Shown one piece after another: positions 1 through 6,998 of a DNA stretch of 8,653 bases. Below the pieces are notes generated by a model. That model was not told where the DNA came from. It worked only from the letters and a program-made list of their open reading frames with translations, and searched no databases. Numbering within the stretch: the stretch's first letter is position 1; every line of letters begins with the position of its first letter. The position numbers were made by a program, and so were the translations under genes. This DNA comes from CALZFJ01 sp051878575 (GTDB lineage Bacteria; Bacteroidota; Bacteroidia; Bacteroidales; Muribaculaceae): the NCBI GenBank assembly GCA_051878575.1, contig JBJEKJ010000061.1, positions 1 to 8,653 of the forward strand, written 5' to 3'.

Positions 1-470
1 TACCAGGGCACTCCGCCATATTCCACATTCAAAATATAGTAGTCGTAGCAGCGAATCACGCGAGCCTCGGCGGCATATTGTGCTGCAAGTTTCGGGTCGA
101 TGGCAGGAACACTCTGAATGTGGTCGACCACGCTGTTGCAGTCGAAAATGTGGTGATAATACATTCCCCAGTTACCCCAATCGACAGTGGTAGTCTGGGT
201 TCCGCGAAGCAGTCCCACAACGAAGCGCGATGGCTCGCGGTCAATTTGGCTTCCCATATTTTCAGGCCAGTTGTTTCCACAATCAGCCCATACATTTCTG
301 AATGGCATATAGCAGCCTCTCACCACTGCGCTTGCAGTGGTAGGGTCGCTCCACACGCTCTCTGATGAAAGCTCTGATTTCGACTTCAAGTCCATATCCA
401 CGCAAGAGGAAAGTGCAAGAGCGCTCACCACTGCTGTCAATGCTATTTTTCTTAATATATTGTATTTCAT
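1..470 (-). CDS. SusD/RagB-like surface glycan-binding lipoprotein (N-terminal 156 codons, cut by window edge)
   Basis: Outer-membrane lipoprotein that would cap the neighbouring SusC transporter and bind its glycan or peptide ligand at the cell surface. It starts at the ATG at 470, reading MKYNILRKIALTAVV, followed by a hydrophobic stretch and the lipobox LSSC with the lipidated cysteine at residue 23. Acidic residues follow the cysteine (CVDMD), as expected for surface-exported Bacteroidetes lipoproteins. The region around residues 135-156 (EARVIRCYDYYILNVEYGGVP) matches the helical SusD pattern in which an EA-x-x-x-R-A-x-x-Y-x-x-L segment precedes a Y-G-x-V/I-P turn. The gene begins 24 bases after the SusC stop, so the two are almost certainly co-transcribed. 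The C-terminus is outside the window, so neither length nor substrate can be judged. The family call is firm; the ligand is unknown. Confidence 0.93.
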   Translation of the reverse strand, partial: MKYNILRKIALTAVVSALALSSCVDMDLKSKSELSSESVWSDPTTASAVVRGCYMPFRNVWADCGNNWPENMGSQIDREPSRFVVGLLRGTQTTTVDWGNWGMYYHHIFDCNSVVDHIQSVPAIDPKLAAQYAAEARVIRCYDYYILNVEYGGVPW

Positions 471-494
471 AATCATTACGTATTTAACAGGTTA

Positions 495-3400
495 TTAGAA
501 TGTTACGTTCAATCCAAATGTAAAGTCACGCATCGGGGCATATCCGTCACCGCTCATCATTTCAGGGTCAAGACCTTTGAATTTAGTGATAGTCAGCACG
601 TTCTCAATCGAGACGTAGAGGCGTGCATTCTGCATAAGGGCAGCCTTTGCCCACTTCTTAGGCAGTGAGTAGCCCAGAGTGATGCTCTTCAGCTTCAGGT
701 AGTTGCCGTTTTGGAGCTTCCACTCGGCAGTTGCCGCATTTTGTCCTGTATCGTTCATCACGAGGCGAGGATTGGCTGAACCGATATTAGTGCGCGGGTC
801 GGAGGGATTCTCGGGGTCGTAGAAATAGTGGTCGTTGGCAACGTCGAGACCGATACCGTAGCCCTTAGTCATCGAAGTGGAGTTCTGCGACTGCGACCAG
901 TAGTAGATCTTGAAGCCTGCGGCACCGGTCCAGTTCATAGCGAAGTCGAAATCCTTCCACTTCAAGTAAGCCTGCAAGCCGTAGTAGTATTTCGGTGTGC
1001 TTGAGCAGCCGCAGAAGTCGCGGTCGTAGGTGTCGCCGTATGTTCCGTCGCCATTGATGTCGGCATACACATAGTCACCATACCAAATATTCTGCTTTCC
1101 AATGCTCGTACCGGGAAGAAGCTTGTATCCGGCATCAATCATAGCTTGTGCCCATGCCAAATCCTGCTCCGTGCGAATCATACCGTCTTTCGGACCTCCG
1201 TTGATGCCATCGGCAGCAAAGCCGTTGCCCGAGCCATGATAAGTCTTCAGCATATAGTATTCATCAATCATGTGACCGTTAACGCGCACTGAGTGACCGC
1301 TATCGTCTGCTACGTCACCGAAGTTGGTGTAATATGTGCGATTTCCGTTCTCGTCGGTTCGCCACTCGCGCACCAAGTCGCCCTTGAGCTGTGTGATTTT
1401 GTTGCGGTTGAACGAGAAGTTACCTGTTACTCCATAGCTGATGTCGCCTATGCGGTCGTTCCATCCAAGTGTGATTTCAAATCCCGAGTTGTTCACCTCG
1501 GCAAAGTTCTGCATGGGTGCATAGTAGTCGGAAAGTGTAGGTTGCATGTGTGCTGCATAAAGAATACCATCGGTCTGCTTGTTATAGTATTCGATAGTTC
1601 CCGAGAGGCGAGAGTTAAGCACTGCAAAGTCAAGACCCACATTTGTCACGGCAGTAGATTCCCAGCGCAGAGCTGTATTTGGAAGATTATACATGCGGAA
1701 TCCTGATATATGTTCGCCACCGAGGGTGTAATATGCTACGCCGTAGGTCGATTGCCAAGTGTAGTTGCCTATTGAGTTGTTACCGAGCTTACCCCATGAT
1801 AAGCGCAGCTTCAAGTTGTTTAGCCAGTTCACATTGCCCATAAATTCCTCTTGTGTGATGCGCCAACCCGCCGAGAACGAGGGGAACGTACCCCAGCGGC
1901 TCTTGGGAGCGAATCGCGACGAACCGTCGCGGCGCACGTTGGCTTCAAAGAGATAGCGGTCGTCGAAGGCGTAGTTCACACGTCCGAACCAAGAGCGCGA
2001 AGCACACTCAGTGGTGAATCCGCCTATCGACTGAGCTGTAGTAAGGGCATCATAGTCAGTGAGTTCAAAATTGAGGATTCCCATCTTCTGAGCCTTGAGA
2101 TATTCATTCCACAGGCGATATTCCTCATAACCGCCCATCACAGCCACATCGTGCTTGCCGAATTTATGGTTGTAGCGTAGAATGTTGGTAAATTTCCATT
2201 CTTTATTTATCCATCGCTGGTCGTTGTTTGAATTGTTTGACATTGTCACCTCATTAGGCTTAATCGATGACTCAAGATCGCGCTGGAAGCTCTTCGACGG
2301 AATATAGCCTGGCGTGAGATATTTGTTTTGCTGTGTGTAGCTGTTGTAGAAGAATTGCGACTGGAAAGTGAAATCCTTTAGGAAATCCACCTGAAGGTAG
2401 GGATTCACAGTGATTTTTTCCTGCTTCTGCCAGCCGAGTGCAGTTTCAACCGTTCTTACAGGGTTATGCACTGTTCCCTCCTCCTCTGGAGTTTCCTGGC
2501 TTCCATACCAGCCGTCGTAGTAGGGATAAACGCCCGCAACGGTCTTCTTCATATCGTCGCCCCAGAGCATGGCAATGTCGTTGGCGTCCATGTCGGTGTG
2601 GTATCCGTAAGCCTTTACGCCAAGTGTCAGGAAATCCTTCACCTTGGTTTCTACCGATGTGCGCAGATAGAATTTCTGCATTCCCGAATTGCTCACCAGA
2701 CCGGGATTGTTGAGATATGTTCCCGACATTGAGTAGCTTGTCTGCTTCTCCTTGCCAAGCAGTGAGATTGTGTGCTCCTGCATGAGAGCCGGCTTGTAGA
2801 TTTCCTTATACCAGTCGGTATTAGGATAAGCCACATAGTTGGGATAGCCGCTCTCAGAGATGCCATCAGGATTGGCGGCCGCGGCACGCCATGCATCGAT
2901 GGTACTCTGCGAGAAATATGGTGTCTGGTTAGTGTTTTCACACGCCTCATTCATAAGCTCCATGTAGTCGGCATAGTTGGTCACCTGCTTGTGTCGCTTA
3001 GAGGTGGTCTCGTATGTGAGACGGCCCGAATATGATATGCTGATGTGTCCGGCCTCGGCATTCTTGGTGGTAATAAGTATAACACCGTTTGCACCACGGT
3101 TACCGTAGATGGCGCATGATGCTGCGTCTTTCAGCACTGAGATTGAAGCCACATCGTTTGGGTTGATGTCACTGAGAGCCATTTCCATGCCATCAATGAG
3201 AATGAGCGGTGCAGCATTGTTGAGTGTACCGATACCACGGATAAGAATCGACGAGTTCTCGGAGTTTGGCTGGCTGCTTGTGCTCATCACGTTCAATCCG
3301 GCAGCTGCTCCGGCAAGTGCCTGTGAGAGGTCGGTGAATGGGCGTGACTTTGACTGCTCGGCTACATCTACCGATACCACTGCACCGGTGAGGTTCACCT

Positions 3401-3992
3401 TCTTCTGCTGTCCGTAACCCACAACCACCACTTCCGAAAGCATCTCTGAGTCTTCAACGAGTGTAGTGAGAATGTTGTGGTTCTTTCCCACTTTCACCGT
3501 CTGGGTGGCGTAGGAGATAAAGCTGATTTCAATCGACTCATTGGGGGCGGCTGCAAGATGCCACTTGCCGTCGATGCCGGTGATAGTGCCGCGGTTGGTG
3601 CCTTTCACTCGCACTGTGGCTCCCACCACAGGCTCACCGGTTTCATCGGTCACCACGCCGCTCACCTGATTGGCAGGGCGAGCCTCGCTTGTAGCTGCGG
3701 GAGCAGGAGTCGCGGGCGTTATCACGATATTTTTCCCGTTGATTTTGTACGTCACATTCTGTCCGGCAAGAATCTGCTCCACTGCCGACGAAAGCGACGT
3801 TGCTTTCACGCTTATCCGCTTGCCGGTGTCGAGGTCGCCCACCTGATATACAAACGAATACCCTTGGTTTTTCAATTCGCTGATAGCCTGCTTCACCGTC
3901 GTCTGCGGTAAATCCACGTTCACCTTCTGCGCTATCGCCGAAAGTGATGCCGTGAGCATCAGCATGCTGATGAATAGAATTTTTTTAATCAT
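495..3992 (-). CDS. SusC/RagA-family TonB-dependent outer-membrane transporter with N-terminal STN signalling domain
   Basis: Outer-membrane beta-barrel that imports oligosaccharides or peptides with its SusD partner, powered by TonB. The 1165 residues comprise: a signal peptide with likely cleavage after A21 (AIA/QKV); an STN domain at about 24-93; a Pro/Ala linker at about 94-107; a carboxypeptidase-regulatory-like beta-sandwich at about 109-180; a Ton-box-like segment SEVVVVGYG at 186-194; a plug at about 195-310 with the signatures ILIRGIGTLN, LILIDGM and SVLKDAASCAIYGNRGANG; and a barrel ending in the aromatic tail FTFGLNVTF. The STN domain makes it longer than plain SusC proteins. Such domains contact a FecR-type anti-sigma factor, and one is encoded 59 bases upstream with its sigma factor. 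This points to ECF-type induction by the imported substrate. The gene appears intact. The SusC family and the signalling role are well supported; the substrate cannot be read from sequence. Confidence 0.97.
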   Translation of the reverse strand: MIKKILFISMLMLTASLSAIAQKVNVDLPQTTVKQAISELKNQGYSFVYQVGDLDTGKRISVKATSLSSAVEQILAGQNVTYKINGKNIVITPATPAPAATSEARPANQVSGVVTDETGEPVVGATVRVKGTNRGTITGIDGKWHLAAAPNESIEISFISYATQTVKVGKNHNILTTLVEDSEMLSEVVVVGYGQQKKVNLTGAVVSVDVAEQSKSRPFTDLSQALAGAAAGLNVMSTSSQPNSENSSILIRGIGTLNNAAPLILIDGMEMALSDINPNDVASISVLKDAASCAIYGNRGANGVILITTKNAEAGHISISYSGRLTYETTSKRHKQVTNYADYMELMNEACENTNQTPYFSQSTIDAWRAAAANPDGISESGYPNYVAYPNTDWYKEIYKPALMQEHTISLLGKEKQTSYSMSGTYLNNPGLVSNSGMQKFYLRTSVETKVKDFLTLGVKAYGYHTDMDANDIAMLWGDDMKKTVAGVYPYYDGWYGSQETPEEEGTVHNPVRTVETALGWQKQEKITVNPYLQVDFLKDFTFQSQFFYNSYTQQNKYLTPGYIPSKSFQRDLESSIKPNEVTMSNNSNNDQRWINKEWKFTNILRYNHKFGKHDVAVMGGYEEYRLWNEYLKAQKMGILNFELTDYDALTTAQSIGGFTTECASRSWFGRVNYAFDDRYLFEANVRRDGSSRFAPKSRWGTFPSFSAGWRITQEEFMGNVNWLNNLKLRLSWGKLGNNSIGNYTWQSTYGVAYYTLGGEHISGFRMYNLPNTALRWESTAVTNVGLDFAVLNSRLSGTIEYYNKQTDGILYAAHMQPTLSDYYAPMQNFAEVNNSGFEITLGWNDRIGDISYGVTGNFSFNRNKITQLKGDLVREWRTDENGNRTYYTNFGDVADDSGHSVRVNGHMIDEYYMLKTYHGSGNGFAADGINGGPKDGMIRTEQDLAWAQAMIDAGYKLLPGTSIGKQNIWYGDYVYADINGDGTYGDTYDRDFCGCSSTPKYYYGLQAYLKWKDFDFAMNWTGAAGFKIYYWSQSQNSTSMTKGYGIGLDVANDHYFYDPENPSDPRTNIGSANPRLVMNDTGQNAATAEWKLQNGNYLKLKSITLGYSLPKKWAKAALMQNARLYVSIENVLTITKFKGLDPEMMSGDGYAPMRDFTFGLNVTF

Positions 3993-4006
3993 AATGAAGT
4001 ATTTAA

Positions 4007-4032
4007 GTTTTAGGTGTATGTTTCTGTTTTAG
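4007..4032 (-). repeat. Heptamer direct repeat in the FecR-SusC intergenic gap
   Basis: The 59-base gap before the SusC start holds two copies of CTAAAAC on the coding strand, at 4026-4032 and 4007-4013, with 19 bases from start to start. The gap is long enough for a promoter and is where an ECF-dependent promoter for the susCD pair would be expected. No Bacteroidetes housekeeping -7 element is recognisable here. In an AT-rich gap the repeat may be chance, so a regulatory role is only a suggestion. Confidence 0.25.
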
Positions 4033-4051
4033 CCTGTCGCCGGGAAATGCG

Positions 4052-5056
4052 TCAGTAAAGAGTTATTTCCTTGCCTTTGATGGAATAACTGATGCCGCTG
4101 ACGGTGCAGATACTCTTGATGATTTCCTCAATGGTCTGCTCGTCGCGCGTGAAGTTGCCATATATTCGCTGACTCTTGATCGAGTCGCGTGCAATGTTGA
4201 TATTCACGTTGTAGTTACGCTCAAGGCTCTTCATAATGTCGGTAATCAGCTCCTCGTCGAAGAAAAGGTAGCCGTTCACCCACTGTGAGGCATTTTCGGC
4301 CTCTATGTTGTCGATTTTCATGCGGCCGGTGGTCTTGTCGTAGAGAAGTCGCTGGTTTGGCACAAGCGTATTCTCGGGTGTCTTGCCTGCAAGTGCCACT
4401 TCCACTCCGCCTTCGAGCAGTGTCACCACAGCCTCATCATCATCTTGATAGTTGCGGAGGTTGAATTTTGTTCCTATGTCGTAAACGTCGATATTACGTG
4501 TTTTTACCACAAATGGCATATTTTCGTCGTGCTTCACTGTGAAGAATGCCTCGCCATCGAGACGCACGTAGCGGTTGCTCACGCCGTAGCTTTGCGAATA
4601 GACCAAGCGTGAACCGGCATTTAGATTCACCTCGGTGCTGTCGGGCAATAGCATGGTGGAGTGTGAGCCGAAAGGCACTTCCACCACAATGTCGAGTGAC
4701 GGCTGGCTGAACGATTTCTGGCCGCTCACAAACGACACTATGCCCACCAATGCCACACACGCTGCCACGGCTGCTATTTTCAGGTAGAAGCGGCGCGAAC
4801 GCTGCCACCACGAGCGATGTCGGCGCTCATTGATAGCATAGATACGCGACAAGAATTCTTCATAGGCAGCTGTTGTGTCATATTCATAGTCGGCATCACA
4901 TACCGCAGAGAACCACACCTCGCGCAAATCGGCAAAGTATGCACAGTTGGCATCATCCTCTTTGAGCCATTGCTTCAGCAGCTCCAACGACTCAGGAGTA
5001 ATGCTCCCCATGAGGTAGTCGATTACTAAATATTCTCCTTTTTCCTTCTCAATCAT
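4052..5056 (-). CDS. FecR-family anti-sigma factor
   Basis: Inner-membrane regulator that holds the adjacent ECF sigma factor in the cytoplasm until the periplasmic domain receives a signal from the STN domain of the SusC transporter. Of 334 residues, about 1-90 form a cytoplasmic region ending in a strongly basic stretch (RRHRSWWQRSRRF). One membrane segment spans about 93-112 (IAAVAACVALVGIVSFV). The periplasmic FecR domain lies at about 123-225, with the motifs LPDSTEVNLNAGSRL, VRLDGEAFFTV and VVTLLEGGVEV. A C-terminal domain of DUF4974 type lies at about 266-332 (FFDEELITDIMKSLERNYNV). DUF4974 resembles the STN fold and is the likely contact for STN. Order and length match Bacteroidetes anti-sigma factors of polysaccharide loci. 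It starts 33 bases after the sigma gene and is presumably co-transcribed with it. The ATG at 5056 directly precedes a continuous domain, and nothing appears missing. Confidence 0.95.
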   Translation of the reverse strand: MIEKEKGEYLVIDYLMGSITPESLELLKQWLKEDDANCAYFADLREVWFSAVCDADYEYDTTAAYEEFLSRIYAINERRHRSWWQRSRRFYLKIAAVAACVALVGIVSFVSGQKSFSQPSLDIVVEVPFGSHSTMLLPDSTEVNLNAGSRLVYSQSYGVSNRYVRLDGEAFFTVKHDENMPFVVKTRNIDVYDIGTKFNLRNYQDDDEAVVTLLEGGVEVALAGKTPENTLVPNQRLLYDKTTGRMKIDNIEAENASQWVNGYLFFDEELITDIMKSLERNYNVNINIARDSIKSQRIYGNFTRDEQTIEEIIKSICTVSGISYSIKGKEITLY

Positions 5057-5089
5057 ATCAGTTGAATATATCAGTTGTTTTATTACTTC

Positions 5090-5641
5090 TCATAGATACT
5101 CTTTCAGTTCTTTTCTCAAGTGAGCCAACGCCTGCTTTATGTGATATTTCACAGTGTTGACCGAAATCCCGAGATTTTCAGCAATCTCCATATACGACAT
5201 CGAGTGATAGCGGCTCAGCATAAACACTCGCTTCGAGTCGATGGGAATGGAGCGTATGGCGGCTTTCACCCGGTCTTCAAGTTCCTGTTCGAGCAAGTGC
5301 CCGAGAGGATGCTCATTGGTCTTGGCATTGAGTAAGTCATCGCCCATTTCGGGAAGACTCCTTTCATAGCGGTTCCGGCTGCTGCCTATGAAGTTGATGC
5401 AGCGGTTGCGTATTGCTGTGGATAGATACACTCGCAGCGACGTGCGAATGTCGAGCCTCTCGCGCATCAGCCAGAGGTTGAGTATAACTTCGCTCACAAT
5501 GTCCTCGGCAAGGAGTGAATCGCCCAAATAATTGTAGGCAATGGCACATAGCGTGGAATAGTGCCTTGCAAAGAGTTCTTTGAAGGCACTTTCACGCCCC
5601 TCGCGCAGGGCGGCAATCAGTTGCGAGTCGGTTTCAATCAT
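5090..5641 (-). CDS. ECF-type RNA polymerase sigma factor (sigma-70 family, polysaccharide-locus type)
   Basis: Alternative sigma factor expected to direct RNA polymerase to the promoter of the linked susCD genes once released by FecR. With the ATG at 5641 the protein has 183 residues, typical for the family. Region 2 is at about 20-60 (AFKELFARHYSTL, then DSLLAEDIVSEVILNLW), carrying the core-binding and -10 recognition helices. Region 4 is at about 125-178, with the helix-turn-helix MSYMEIAENLGISVNTVKYHI preceded by IPIDSKRVFMLSRY. The reading frame can be extended two codons to a TTG at 5647, but the in-frame ATG is the normal choice and is kept here. The gene sits 71 bases after the BNR-propeller gene and 33 bases before fecR. 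The link to SusC signalling is inferred from gene order plus the STN domain, and the arrangement is standard for Bacteroidetes. Confidence 0.95.
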   Translation of the reverse strand: MIETDSQLIAALREGRESAFKELFARHYSTLCAIAYNYLGDSLLAEDIVSEVILNLWLMRERLDIRTSLRVYLSTAIRNRCINFIGSSRNRYERSLPEMGDDLLNAKTNEHPLGHLLEQELEDRVKAAIRSIPIDSKRVFMLSRYHSMSYMEIAENLGISVNTVKYHIKQALAHLRKELKEYL

Positions 5642-5674
5642 TATCAAGAGTTGATAGCTTCTTTTATTCTATGA

Positions 5675-5682
5675 CAAAATTG
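5675..5682 (-). promoter_or_regulatory. Possible -7 promoter element for the sigma-FecR operon
   Basis: On the coding strand this reads CAATTTTG, one mismatch from the Bacteroidetes housekeeping -7 consensus TAnnTTTG. It lies about 33 bases before the sigma-factor ATG. An 11-base palindrome, CACTT-A-AAGTG (5685-5695), sits just upstream where a spacer or operator would be. No good -33 TTTG is found at the expected spacing, so the call is weak. The sigma gene could instead be transcribed by readthrough from the propeller gene. Confidence 0.25.
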
Positions 5683-5712
5683 GTCACTTAAAGTGTAGTG
5701 AAGGAACTGATA

Positions 5713-6738
5713 TTATTTTATCACATTCGTAGCCACTACCACGCTGCAATTTATCGAATCGCCCGAATAATATGTGATAAAATGCTTCTTCCCGCATGCT
5801 ACGGCATTGGCATTCCCCGAATCCCATGGACGCTGTGTGCCTCCACGGGCTATGATTCTTGATTCGGGCCACGACTCGGGTGCAGTGAAGATTTCTTCAA
5901 CATCGGCCACTCTCACTTTGAGCAGTCCCGGTCCTCGCTGATAGTAATAATTATAGATTTTGCCCGAAGTCTTGTCGAAAATTAGCGATGGTGTCGATGC
6001 ACTCACGTCGGTGATATTGGTGCGATGTTTTGTCCAAGTTTTGCCCCAATCGGTCGATGTGAGTTGGAACTGGCAGCCGGTATTGCCTTCGCTGCGGGCT
6101 ATTGCAAGCAAGCGTCCGTCGCCAAGCACTGCTACTGAAGGCTCTGTCGGCCATTCGTTGATTTTCAGCCCGTCCTCTATCACTCGTTGCTTCCAAGTCT
6201 TGCCGTTGTCGGTGCTTATGAGTATTCCCCAGCTCTTGTTGGCTTTTTCGTAGCTGTAATCGTCGGAAAACCACAGACAAGCCATCGCATCGGGAGTGTG
6301 GAATATATCGGTTACCTGCATCGGCTTTGGGTTGAGGTAGGGAGCAGACAAAAGCTCGAAGTTCTCACCGTCGGAGGTGCGATAGAGAGCCATGCGGCAA
6401 TCAGTATCGAGTCGCCTTATCCAGAACAGTGTATTTCCTTCGGCATCAGTGCCTTTGCCTATCGACGAGGTGCCATAGCTATCGTTGATGTCAATAAGAA
6501 CCTTCTTCGACCAGCTCTTTGCTCCATCATCGGAGTATCGTGCATAGGCTGCACGCCCCTTCTCCCAGGGGTCGTGGTGCTTGCCTATGGTGTAGATGCA
6601 CACCAACCGGTTCCCTACCGGCTGAATCATCGGCCAGCAGTTGTAGCCGGGGTCGCTATCCACTTCTTGCACTTTCTGTCCGCAAGCCGTGGCAGTGCTG
6701 CCAATGGCAAGAAGGATTGCTAAAAAGGTTTTTTTCAT
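5713..6738 (-). CDS. Exported BNR/Asp-box beta-propeller protein, sialidase superfamily (divergent)
   Basis: Probable periplasmic or surface glycan-processing enzyme with the six-bladed propeller architecture of the sialidase superfamily. From the ATG at 6738 it has 341 residues. The N-terminal signal MKKTFLAILLAIGSTATACG could be a signal peptidase I site or a weak lipobox with C19. Asp boxes are clear at 175-182 (STDNGKTW) and 228-235 (STDWGKTW). Degenerate copies lie at 69-76 (SDDGAKSW) and 121-127 (TSDGENF). The segment EPSVAVLGDGRLLAIARSE (199-217) matches the central superfamily pattern with a Glu and an Arg. The N-terminal R-I-P motif of true sialidases is not seen: the equivalent place (about 33-36) reads NCWP. 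Classical exo-sialidase activity is therefore doubtful, and another glycosidase or a lyase is possible. A GTG at 6780 would add 14 residues before the signal peptide and run into a hairpin, so it was not used. The fold is secure; the substrate is not. Confidence 0.85.
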   Translation of the reverse strand: MKKTFLAILLAIGSTATACGQKVQEVDSDPGYNCWPMIQPVGNRLVCIYTIGKHHDPWEKGRAAYARYSDDGAKSWSKKVLIDINDSYGTSSIGKGTDAEGNTLFWIRRLDTDCRMALYRTSDGENFELLSAPYLNPKPMQVTDIFHTPDAMACLWFSDDYSYEKANKSWGILISTDNGKTWKQRVIEDGLKINEWPTEPSVAVLGDGRLLAIARSEGNTGCQFQLTSTDWGKTWTKHRTNITDVSASTPSLIFDKTSGKIYNYYYQRGPGLLKVRVADVEEIFTAPESWPESRIIARGGTQRPWDSGNANAVACGKKHFITYYSGDSINCSVVVATNVIK

Positions 6739-6756
6739 TATCGATGCTTTTTTATT

Positions 6757-6809
6757 AAAAAGTTGCGCCCGGACGCTCACATTTGAAGAGCATAAGTGTC
6801 CGGACGCAA
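6757..6809 (-). terminator. Intrinsic terminator-like hairpin after the 42-codon gene
   Basis: On the minus-strand RNA, UUGCGUCCGGAC (6809-6798) pairs over 12 base pairs with GUCCGGGCGCAA (6774-6763) around a 23-base loop. A C then precedes five U residues (6761-6757). The only non-Watson-Crick position is G-U on the minus strand but would be A-C on the plus strand, which supports minus-strand function. It begins 25 bases after the stop of the 42-codon gene. Its stem ends about 24 bases before the propeller ATG, so it could also act as a leader hairpin or attenuator for that gene. Confidence 0.75.
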
Positions 6810-6834
6810 GCCTAATATCACAATCTATTATCGC

Positions 6835-6963
6835 TTAATACATGTCGTCATTCCCGTCTGCTGTATCGCTATCGTTGATAGGAGCACCACTGCCCATAAG
6901 CAATTCTTTCTGGCAATTAAGCGCCATAATTTCGATTTCGGGTTCAATATATACCTTTTTCAT
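6835..6963 (-). CDS. Small 42-residue protein of unknown function
   Basis: Complete ATG-to-TAA frame too short for usual gene-length cut-offs. It begins MKKVYIEPEIEIMALN and continues CQKELLMGSGAPINDSD, ending in an acidic tail (TADGNDDMY). No signal peptide or membrane segment is visible. The opening pattern M-K-K-x-Y-x-x-P, a hydrophobic middle, a Leu-Leu-x-x-S/G turn and an Asp/Asn/Gly-rich tail resembles, from memory, small hypothetical proteins common in Bacteroidales; this was not searched. The gene starts 35 bases after the 486-residue secreted protein, likely on the same transcript, and is followed by a strong terminator-like hairpin, which supports it as the last gene of a unit. The ELLMGSG stretch at 20-26 could be a double-glycine-type leader end, making this a processed peptide precursor, but the hydrophobic spacing fits imperfectly. 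Function is not known. Confidence 0.7.
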   Translation of the reverse strand: MKKVYIEPEIEIMALNCQKELLMGSGAPINDSDTADGNDDMY

Positions 6964-6998
6964 TATTTATACTTTTTTGTATTAATTTCTGTTTTGGA

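Noticed and set aside
3477..3911. Plus-strand 144-codon open frame, and other plus-strand frames such as 1293-1706, 1851-2180, 3109-3417 and 6187-6723
   Set aside because: All lie opposite well-supported minus-strand genes, carry no domain motif, and have Cys/His/Arg/Ser-rich compositions typical of antisense shadows.
3993..4051. Terminator between fecR and the SusC gene
   Set aside because: The CCCGGCGACAGG stretch does not form a stem with a following U tract, so readthrough from the regulator operon cannot be excluded.
5642..5647. TTG start two codons upstream for the sigma factor
   Set aside because: An in-frame ATG at 5641 gives a standard-length protein, and nothing is gained from the rarer start.
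6739..6780. GTG-initiated extension of the propeller protein
   Set aside because: It would place 14 residues before a textbook signal peptide and start inside the hairpin stem; the ATG at 6738 is far more plausible.
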